The position numbers were made by a program, and so were the translations under genes. 15,394 nt of DNA, taken from the NCBI GenBank assembly GCA_003645435.1, contig QNFD01000021.1, forward strand, positions 1 through 15,394, in the 5' to 3' direction. Shown here piece by piece: positions 6,885 to 12,836 of this stretch. Under the pieces are notes generated by a model that saw nothing but the letters and a program-made list of their open reading frames with translations, was not told where the DNA came from and made no database searches. This DNA comes from Gammaproteobacteria bacterium. GTDB taxonomy: Bacteria; Pseudomonadota; Gammaproteobacteria; GCA-001735895. How positions within the stretch are numbered: the stretch's first letter is position 1; the number at the start of each line of letters is the position of its first letter.

Positions 6885-7736
6885 ATGGATCAGGCCAACT
6901 CGGTTAGCGAACTGCGACAATATGTCCAGCACTGGAAAGACCATAAACAGTCGATTGCCTTCGTGCCAACCATGGGAAATTTGCATGCGGGGCATTTATC
7001 GCTAATCACGAAAGGCCAGTCGTTATGCGACCGGTCTATATGCAGTATTTTCGTTAACCCGATGCAGTTTGGACCCAATGAAGATTTTAATCACTATCCT
7101 CGTACCCTCGATACCGATATAGAACTTCTCGAATCGATTGGCTGTGATCTGGTGTATATGCCAACCGCCTCGGAACTCTATCCACAGGGACTGGAAAATA
7201 TTAGCCAGGTAATAGTGACCGATTTGACCGATACCTTTGAAGGTGCGCATCGACCCGGTCATTTTACCGGTGTCGCAACCATAGTCGCCAAACTGTTCAA
7301 TATAGTTAAACCAGACATATCCATTTTCGGCAAAAAAGATTTCCAGCAATACTGCGTGATCAGGAAAATGACGCAGGACTTAAATCTCGATGTCGAAATC
7401 ATTGGCCAGGAAACTACGCGCGAAGCCTCGGGTCTTGCTACCAGTTCCAGGAACCAGTATTTAAGCGATGATCAAAAGAAACAGGCTGCGTTAATATATC
7501 AAACCCTGCAAGATTCAGCGGCTGGCATCAACGCCGGAGAAACAGATTTCGTAAAACTTGAAAAGCAGGCAATCGAAAGACTCAACCAGGCTGGATTTGA
7601 CATCGATTACTTTAGCATCTGTAACGCGGATACACTGAAAACAGCAACTACCGAAGATAGGAAACTGGTTATCCTGGTAACCGCACGCCTGGGCGATACT
7701 CGATTACTGGATAATATCGAAGTTGACCTCTGGTAA
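6885..7736 (+). CDS. panC: Pantothenate synthetase
   Basis: A 283-residue class I-type ligase that makes pantothenate from pantoate, beta-alanine and ATP through a pantoyl-adenylate. Hallmarks are PTMGNLHAGHLSLI (28-41, nucleotide-binding HxGH), FVNPMQFGPNEDF (56-68), RPGHFTGVATIV (123-134), FGKKDFQQ (148-155) and GLATSSRNQYLS (183-194, the KMSKS-like loop). Length matches the family. It ends the plus-strand run; beyond it lie a palindromic repeat and a convergent regulator. panD (aspartate decarboxylase, beta-alanine supply) often follows panC in other bacteria but is absent here, as is panE. The start ATG has only a modest purine stretch (GAGGGAA) upstream. Confidence 0.97.
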   Translation: MDQANSVSELRQYVQHWKDHKQSIAFVPTMGNLHAGHLSLITKGQSLCDRSICSIFVNPMQFGPNEDFNHYPRTLDTDIELLESIGCDLVYMPTASELYPQGLENISQVIVTDLTDTFEGAHRPGHFTGVATIVAKLFNIVKPDISIFGKKDFQQYCVIRKMTQDLNLDVEIIGQETTREASGLATSSRNQYLSDDQKKQAALIYQTLQDSAAGINAGETDFVKLEKQAIERLNQAGFDIDYFSICNADTLKTATTEDRKLVILVTARLGDTRLLDNIEVDLW

Positions 7737-7797
7737 TCATTTAAAATGGCTATGTGTGAAAATCATGTAATGCTAGATAGCTTATAAAAACAGCAAT

Positions 7798-7900
7798 CGT
7801 CATGCCGGCGCAGGCCGGTATCCATTAAAAACGAAGCCAGTATTTAAATACTTAGGAAATTCATCAATGGATTCCGGCTTAAAGACATGCCGGAATGACG
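7798..7900. repeat. Palindromic MITE-like repeat, copy 2
   Basis: The left end CGTCATGCCGG and the right end, read on the minus strand, CGTCATTCCGG form a long imperfect terminal inverted repeat that extends inward through ATCCATT on both sides. Each arm is itself a hairpin: on the left, CCGG pairs with CCGG across about six bases; on the right, ATTCCGGC (7871-7878) pairs with GCCGGAAT (7889-7896) across ten bases. The AT-rich centre has no ORF. It shares the CATTCCGG/ATGCCGG ends and two-hairpin plan of the copy at 3404-3486. It lies in the convergent gap between panC and the WYL regulator, where it could act as a two-way structured 3' end, though no U-tract follows. Confidence 0.8.
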
Positions 7901-7925
7901 TTCCAGGCGGAGTCGATTCATTTAA

Positions 7926-8894
7926 CTAATACACCCGCCCCATTGCCTGAATTCGACCTATCACTTTCTCTCGTAAATCTGCTGGCCCCAGAACCTCAAC
8001 CTCGGCGCCGTGCTTGAGGATATCCATTATCAACTCGGTATCCTGGCTATAGGGAATATGCAGAATGTAGTGGCCCGTCTCGTCATAATGACTACGTTGC
8101 TGCGAATGCCATGACTCACGCGACACCCATCGCGCGATTAGTGGACTAAAGCGTAAAATCGCCTCACGCGTTTGCGCGCCCGAAAATATTCCGTAGCCGC
8201 TGGCCAGTTCCCGATCCAGATGTGATTCGTCGATATCCTTTGCCATTTCCGCTAATATTTCGACATGCTTGATTGCGTCGACTGAAAAACTTCGCAGGCC
8301 CTCACGCCAGTGACACCAGCTATCGAGATACCAGTTATCACGATAATAGATCAGGCGCTGCGGCGAAATGTCACGCCTGGTTTCACTATCGTGCTGACGA
8401 CTGTAATAGCGTATACGCAACCGTTTTCGGGTCAGCAAAGCCTGACTAATAATCTGAAACCTCTCGCTGCGATAGGCCTTCGCGGCCAACGGCAAGATCC
8501 GAATACGTTTTGAGATTTCATCGGCGCTGTGATCGCTTTTATCCAGTAACAATCGAATCCGTGAGCGCAGTGGTTTAACGTGACTGGACAAAACTCCCGG
8601 CTGCAGGTTCTCAAGTAAAGCGTCCATCGTCAACAGAGCCTGAATTTCGCTGGAATTAAACCACAGGCCCGGCAACTGGTATTGATCCATGCCGGATTCA
8701 CTGTCGTCGTACTTATATCCACGCAGTTCAGGGTTCCAGACAATAGGCGCGGCCAGACGATCTCGCATATATTCAAGATCACGCTTAAAGGTTGCCAATG
8801 ATACTTCGAGGGCGGCTAAAAACTGATCTCGTGTTACCAGTCGCTGGTTGCTAAGTAACTGGTCGATAATATGAAAGCGCTCGGTTCTATCCAT
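7926..8894 (-). CDS. WYL-domain transcriptional regulator (HTH-WYL-WCX)
   Basis: A 322-residue regulator of the YafY/WYL type. The N-terminal 60 residues form a winged-HTH: RFHIIDQLLSNQRLVT, then VSLATFKRDLEYMRD, then an LRGYKYD wing. A linker runs to about 145. The WYL domain covers about 148-213 and contains the name-giving tripeptide in DNWYLDSWCH (Trp188, Tyr189, Leu190) and a downstream RSFSVDAI. A C-terminal WCX-like extension covers about 235-322. WYL domains are thought to bind nucleic acid or nucleotide ligands and to control DNA binding; such regulators govern DNA-damage, defence and metabolic genes. The target cannot be read from sequence. It is divergent from a cupin-like gene, with a dyad in the 91-base gap, so autoregulation or control of that neighbour is a fair inference. 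No good Shine-Dalgarno is seen. Confidence 0.92.
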   Translation of the reverse strand: MDRTERFHIIDQLLSNQRLVTRDQFLAALEVSLATFKRDLEYMRDRLAAPIVWNPELRGYKYDDSESGMDQYQLPGLWFNSSEIQALLTMDALLENLQPGVLSSHVKPLRSRIRLLLDKSDHSADEISKRIRILPLAAKAYRSERFQIISQALLTRKRLRIRYYSRQHDSETRRDISPQRLIYYRDNWYLDSWCHWREGLRSFSVDAIKHVEILAEMAKDIDESHLDRELASGYGIFSGAQTREAILRFSPLIARWVSRESWHSQQRSHYDETGHYILHIPYSQDTELIMDILKHGAEVEVLGPADLREKVIGRIQAMGRVY

Positions 8895-8917
8895 CGGTAT
8901 TCGCAGCTAAATTTTTT

Positions 8918-8940
8918 AGTAGCTCATCTTGTGAGCCACT
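8918..8940. promoter_or_regulatory. Imperfect dyad, candidate operator
   Basis: The arms AGTAGCTCA (8918-8926) and TGAGCCACT (8932-8940) are complementary at eight of nine positions around a TCTTG centre. The dyad lies between the divergent WYL-regulator and cupin-like genes. A GATAAT hexamer (8949-8954) just downstream could be the -10 of the cupin gene, which would place the dyad over its -35 region. The position suits a repressor or activator site; the assignment is inference only. It could instead be a chance hairpin. Confidence 0.4.
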
Positions 8941-8985
8941 GTATGAGGGATAATAGCACGGAGATTTGTTATTAGTGGAGACACC

Positions 8986-9555
8986 ATGTCATTTATGAGC
9001 CAATTGCTGTTCCGGATCACTTCTTATTGTCGATGCCGCATCATCAACGGAGCCGAGCAATTACCTTATCTGGAACGATATCATTTACTAAAATTACCTT
9101 TTGGTTATCAGGTTTACCTGCATCGATTTGTGGCCAGTGACCCTGGACGTGGACTACATAATCACCCATGGAAAGGCGCACTCTCACTAGTTCTTAGCGG
9201 CCGGTATGAAGAAATTCGGATGGCGGATGGGCATGCTGACCATGCCCTGCGGACCCGCATGGTTCGCGCTGGACGCCTGAACTGGATTAACGGCTCAGTT
9301 TTTCATCGTATTAATTTAATTGAGGACAGTGAAGTCTGGACCCTTTTCATTCACGGACCAAAGGCAAAATCCTGGGGATTTTTACAAAGCCAGGGTAATC
9401 ACTACGCATTTCACGATCACAATCAATTATTGCCGCAGGAAAGTAATCCACTGTGGTGGAAAACCGCAAACAGGCCTGTTAACTGCACGAACATGCGCAA
9501 ACCCGCCAATTTCGACATAAGCAAATGTCACGACACGGACCAGAAGGCCGCTTAG
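8986..9555 (+). CDS. Cupin-like protein of unknown function
   Basis: A 189-residue protein that I do not recognise as a named family. Its central part looks like a small metal-binding cupin barrel: LHNHPW (57-62) gives His58 and His60, SGRYEE (71-76) gives a candidate Glu75 and the usual 'SG.Y.E' strand, and FHRI (106-109) gives a later candidate His107. This resembles the HxH...E...H metal set. The segment SEVWTLFIHGPKAKSWGF follows as a further strand pair. No signal peptide or membrane helix. The chosen ATG has GTGGAG five to ten bases upstream; an in-frame ATG four codons later is possible. It is divergent from the WYL regulator and converges on fghA with 18 bases between. It could be an enzyme or a small-ligand sensor; the fold is inferred by eye. 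Confidence 0.7.
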   Translation: MSFMSQLLFRITSYCRCRIINGAEQLPYLERYHLLKLPFGYQVYLHRFVASDPGRGLHNHPWKGALSLVLSGRYEEIRMADGHADHALRTRMVRAGRLNWINGSVFHRINLIEDSEVWTLFIHGPKAKSWGFLQSQGNHYAFHDHNQLLPQESNPLWWKTANRPVNCTNMRKPANFDISKCHDTDQKAA

Positions 9556-9573
9556 GGAACCCGGAGTTTTTTA

Positions 9574-10410
9574 TTATTTCAGATACTTCGCGTGATACTC
9601 AATATGATCACCGATGAAGCTCGCGATGAAGTGGTAGCTATGATCGTAACCTGGCTGCATGCGTATCCGGCAGGAAAGGCCCTGGGCATCACAGGCAGCC
9701 TGGAGATTTTCAGGCAGTAGTTGACCTTCATGCAGAAATTCGTCGGCATCGCCCTGATCGATCAGGATATCTTCCACCCTGGCGCCGGCCTTGACCAGGC
9801 AGGTGGCGTCGTATGCCTCCCATTCGGATTTATTGCCCCCCAGGTAGAGACCAAAGCAACCCTGCCCCCAACCGCAGGCTACCGGATTGGCAATCGGCGC
9901 AAAAGCCGAAACGGAACGGAAAGCGCCAGGATTTTTCAACGCGCAAACAAGTGCACCGTGTCCGCCCATAGAATGTCCACTGATTGATTTCACCCCGGGC
10001 AGAAGTGGTAAATTCGCTTCAATCAGGTCTGGTAGTTCAGAGCTCACATAATCATACATGCGATAGTGATTCGACCAGGGTGCCTGGGTCGCATTGACAT
10101 AAAATCCTGCACCCTGACCCAGGTCATAGCGGTCTGGCTTGTCGTCGACCTGTTCTCCGCGAGGACTGGTATCCGGAAAAATGATAGCGATACCCTGCTC
10201 CGCCGCGTAACGCTGAGCGCCCGCCTTGGTACGCGCATTATCATCGCTGCAGGTAAGCCCGGACAACCAGTAGAGTGCCGGTACTTTTTCGATTTCGGCG
10301 ACCGGTGGTAGATAAACCGAAAATGTCATTTCACATTGACAAACTTCCGAATGGTGGGTGTATCGATTTAAGTAACCGCCGCTTTCCCTGATAGATTCAA
10401 TTTCTTTCAT
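9574..10410 (-). CDS. fghA: S-formylglutathione hydrolase
   Basis: A 278-residue alpha/beta hydrolase (esterase D family) that hydrolyses S-formylglutathione to formate and glutathione, the second step of glutathione-dependent formaldehyde detoxification. The nucleophile is Ser147 in the elbow GHSMGGHGAL (145-154). The acid is most likely Asp223 in QGDADEFL (219-226), and the base His257 in YDHSYHFI (255-262). WLSGLTCSDDNA (48-59), the oxyanion-hole region, and the C-terminal HAKYLK ending are also typical. The length equals that of bacterial FrmB/FghA and human ESD relatives. It lies 20 bases downstream of frmA on the same strand, with AAGGAT as ribosome binding site, so the two are almost certainly cotranscribed. 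Confidence 0.97.
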   Translation of the reverse strand: MKEIESIRESGGYLNRYTHHSEVCQCEMTFSVYLPPVAEIEKVPALYWLSGLTCSDDNARTKAGAQRYAAEQGIAIIFPDTSPRGEQVDDKPDRYDLGQGAGFYVNATQAPWSNHYRMYDYVSSELPDLIEANLPLLPGVKSISGHSMGGHGALVCALKNPGAFRSVSAFAPIANPVACGWGQGCFGLYLGGNKSEWEAYDATCLVKAGARVEDILIDQGDADEFLHEGQLLPENLQAACDAQGLSCRIRMQPGYDHSYHFIASFIGDHIEYHAKYLK

Positions 10411-10430
10411 AGATCCTTGCTCACAAAATT

Positions 10431-11540
10431 CTAGAAAATGATGACTGAGCGAATGCTTTCACCGCTATGCATTAAATCAAATGCCCGGTTAATATCTTCC
10501 AGCGGCATGGTGTGGGTGACCATCGAATCGAGCTCGATCTCACCACCCAGGTATCGATCTACATATCCCGGTAGTTCGGTTCGCCCTTTGACACCACCGA
10601 AAGCCGTGCCCTGCCATTTACGACCGACTACCAGGTTGAAGGGCCGTGTCTTTATTTCTTCACCCGCGCCGGCGACACCGATAACCGTCGATACACCCCA
10701 TCCCATGTGGGTACATTCGAGCGCATCTCGCATCACATGTACATTTCCAATGCACTCAAACGAGTAATCCACACCGCCGTTGGTCATTTCCTGTATATAC
10801 TCGCTCAGGGAACCGTCAACCTCTTTCGGGTTAACAAAATCGGTGGCACCTAGAGATTTCGCTATTCCCCATTTTGCCGGATTGATATCGATGGCAAGAA
10901 TGCGCCCCGCTTTTGCCATCACCGCGCCCTGGATAACCGAAAGCCCAATACCGCCGAGACCGAAAACTGCGACCGAGGACCCGGGTTCAACCTTTGCCGT
11001 ATTCATCACTGCACCTATGCCGGTGGTCACACCGCAGCCCAGCAAGCAGACCTTATCAAGCGGCGCCGCAGGGTTGATCTTCGCCAAAGCGATTTCGGGG
11101 ACCACGGTGTATTCCGAAAATGTAGAACAGCCCATGTAGTGATAGATATCCTTGCCATTTATCGAAAATCGACGTGTACCATCCGGCATATAACCAGTCC
11201 ATACCGTGCCGGCAATTGACTGACACAGATTCGTTTTTTTCGAATGGCAGTACTCGCATTCACCGCACTCTGGAATATAAAGTGGAATAACATGATCACC
11301 CGGTTTCAGATCTTTAACTCCCGCACCGCACTCAACCACTTCGCATCCTCCTTCGTGACCCAGTATTGCCGGGAAAGCACCTTCCGGATCGTTTCCGGAC
11401 AGGGTAAAGGCATCGGTATGGCAGACACCGGAAGCAACCACTTTTAGCAAAACCTCACCTTCACGTGGTCCTGCTACCTCTACTTCCTCAATCTGCAGGG
11501 GCTTTTTCGGTTCCCAGGCGACTGCTGCTTTACATTTCAT
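10431..11540 (-). CDS. frmA: S-(hydroxymethyl)glutathione dehydrogenase (class III ADH)
   Basis: A 369-residue zinc-dependent medium-chain dehydrogenase that oxidises S-(hydroxymethyl)glutathione, formed spontaneously from formaldehyde and glutathione, to S-formylglutathione using NAD+. The family also reduces S-nitrosoglutathione. Catalytic zinc ligands are Cys40 (GVCHTD), His62 (GHEG) and Cys169 (LLGCGVTTG). The structural zinc set is Cys92, Cys95, Cys98 and Cys106. The Rossmann motif is GLGGIG (194-199), with Asp218 selecting NAD+. The ending [20 protein letters not shown] is characteristic of the class. AGGAAG precedes the ATG at good spacing. It is the first gene of a two-gene unit with fghA. 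No FrmR-type repressor gene is adjacent; the nearest regulator is the WYL protein about 700 bases beyond fghA. Confidence 0.98.
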   Translation of the reverse strand: MKCKAAVAWEPKKPLQIEEVEVAGPREGEVLLKVVASGVCHTDAFTLSGNDPEGAFPAILGHEGGCEVVECGAGVKDLKPGDHVIPLYIPECGECEYCHSKKTNLCQSIAGTVWTGYMPDGTRRFSINGKDIYHYMGCSTFSEYTVVPEIALAKINPAAPLDKVCLLGCGVTTGIGAVMNTAKVEPGSSVAVFGLGGIGLSVIQGAVMAKAGRILAIDINPAKWGIAKSLGATDFVNPKEVDGSLSEYIQEMTNGGVDYSFECIGNVHVMRDALECTHMGWGVSTVIGVAGAGEEIKTRPFNLVVGRKWQGTAFGGVKGRTELPGYVDRYLGGEIELDSMVTHTMPLEDINRAFDLMHSGESIRSVIIF

Positions 11541-11579
11541 TGAGCTTCCTCATCGGTTATTAAATGAATTATGGCGTGC

Positions 11580-11632
11580 AGACTAATTTGAATAATTCTT
11601 ACAGTCAAGACACCATATAATGTCGATATAAT
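11580..11632. promoter_or_regulatory. Divergent promoter region between frmA and the DUF3179 gene
   Basis: On the minus strand, TTGACT (plus-strand 11608-11603) is followed after 17 bases by TAGTCT (11585-11580), a fair -35 with a poor -10 for frmA. On the plus strand, two perfect TATAAT hexamers lie at 11616-11621 and 11627-11632, upstream of the DUF3179 gene; neither has a good -35 at standard spacing. The region is clearly AT-rich compared with its flanks. Promoter activity is plausible; exact start sites are guesses. Confidence 0.35.
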
Positions 11633-11717
11633 ATGAAAAAGACGTGAGATAATTGAATCTATTGGCCATTTCGCAATCAAAGCCATGAAGTTCCCGAAAT
11701 AGCCGCCCGGAGTACCT

Positions 11718-12680
11718 ATGAGAGCCATCTGGAATAAGCGAAATCGTGTAATACTGCTGTTGGCAGTATTTTTGAGTATTGTGACTTACCACTACAGTGC
11801 TTCCGCTGGTCCGAAAAATGGATTTGATGTATCTAATGCTATTATTCCGGCGGAAGAAATCCTTTCTGGCGGCCCCCCAAAGGATGGCATTCCCGCACTT
11901 TCCGATCCCGAGTTGATCGATGCCGAGGCAGCGAGTTATCTAACACCGGATGACCGCGTCATTGGCGTTACCATGGACGGTGTATCCCGCGCCTATCCAA
12001 TCGCAATTTTAAACTGGCATGAAATCGTAAACGATACCATAAACGGTCAACGCTATGCCGTTACCTTTTGCCCACTGTGTGGAACCGGTGTTGCTTTTTA
12101 TTCTGACATAGCCGGTAACACAACCGACTTTGGCGTTTCTGGACTACTCTATAACAGCGATGTGCTGCTATATGACCGGGAAACCGAATCCCTGTGGTCG
12201 CAAATCATGGGCCAGGCAGTTGCCGGCAAACTCGTCGGCGAAAAGCTAAAAGCGTTTCCAGTCAGTCACACCACCTGGCGCGACTGGGTAAAACAACATC
12301 CGGATACCCAGGTGTTATCGACCGATACAGGTTACTCTCGCGACTATGGTAGAAACCCCTACCGCGGATACGAGCAATCCAGGCAACTATACTTCGGTGT
12401 CAACCAACGCGCCCCGGACACCTATCACCCCAAAGAGCAGGTAATCGGTCTCGAAATAGATGGCGTATTCAAGGCATATCCTTTTGCCGAACTGGAAAAA
12501 AATAATCAATCTCAGTTCAAGGACTCTATCAATGGTGTCTCTATCACGATCGATTGGGATAGTGAAAATCGATCGGTAGAGTTATTCGACAGCAGCGGCA
12601 AAAGAATTGCCGGAATTCAGGGTTTCTGGTTTGCCTGGTTTGCCTTCCATCCGGATACACTGGTGTTTAAGGCCAGTTAG
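11718..12680 (+). CDS. Exported DUF3179 domain protein
   Basis: A 320-residue protein with an N-terminal export signal: basic start (RAIWNKRNR), hydrophobic core VILLLAVFLSIV (11-22), and likely cleavage after SASA (27-30). The rest matches DUF3179: TPDDRVIGV, AYPIAILNWHEIVND (92-106) and the diagnostic TFCPLCGTGVAF (116-127), with the cysteine pair Cys118 and Cys121, then SLWSQIMGQAV and a late FAFHPDT. The conserved His101, the Cys pair and the late His suggest a metal or redox site, but the function of the family is not established to my knowledge. The ATG has CGGAG six bases upstream. It is divergent from frmA and precedes lptD by 156 bases. A link with formaldehyde metabolism is only positional. 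Confidence 0.88.
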   Translation: MRAIWNKRNRVILLLAVFLSIVTYHYSASAGPKNGFDVSNAIIPAEEILSGGPPKDGIPALSDPELIDAEAASYLTPDDRVIGVTMDGVSRAYPIAILNWHEIVNDTINGQRYAVTFCPLCGTGVAFYSDIAGNTTDFGVSGLLYNSDVLLYDRETESLWSQIMGQAVAGKLVGEKLKAFPVSHTTWRDWVKQHPDTQVLSTDTGYSRDYGRNPYRGYEQSRQLYFGVNQRAPDTYHPKEQVIGLEIDGVFKAYPFAELEKNNQSQFKDSINGVSITIDWDSENRSVELFDSSGKRIAGIQGFWFAWFAFHPDTLVFKAS

Positions 12681-12712
12681 GCCACCAAAATCCCATTTCA
12701 GTAATTATCTGA

Positions 12713-12730
12713 AGCCACTAAATAGTGGCT
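12713..12730. repeat. Short perfect palindrome in the gap before lptD
   Basis: AGCCACTA and TAGTGGCT are perfectly complementary around AA, an eight-base stem. No U-tract follows, so it is not a classical intrinsic terminator. It could be an operator half-site pair or a transcript 3' hairpin of the DUF3179 gene. Confidence 0.5.
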
Positions 12731-12738
12731 ATAAGGTG

Positions 12739-12767
12739 TTGTCATATCTTCCGAACCTGAATCTGAT
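12739..12767 (+). promoter_or_regulatory. Possible sigma70 promoter of lptD
   Basis: TTGTCA (12739-12744, five of six to consensus) and TCTGAT (12762-12767, four of six) are separated by 17 bases. The transcript would begin about 12774, some 60 bases before the lptD start. I looked for a sigmaE-type promoter, expected for lptD in enterics, and did not find a convincing one. Confidence 0.35.
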
Positions 12768-12836
12768 TTGTAATAGTGACTCGCTGTTCGCGGTTTAATA
12801 TGCCAAAATCGTATCATTTCCTACTGTTCTATAAAT

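Noticed and set aside
7737..7925. A small panD gene after panC
   Set aside because: No ORF of suitable length or sequence is present; the gap is filled mainly by the palindromic element.
9553..9573. Possible intrinsic terminator after the cupin-like gene (six T after GGGAACCCGGAG)
   Set aside because: The T-run is present but the preceding GGG and CCC are separated by only two bases and cannot form a good stem; the flanking pairing is weak.
12753..12767. SigmaE promoter upstream of lptD
   Set aside because: GAACCT and TCTGA are both present but only a few bases apart, far short of the roughly 16-base spacing a sigmaE promoter needs.
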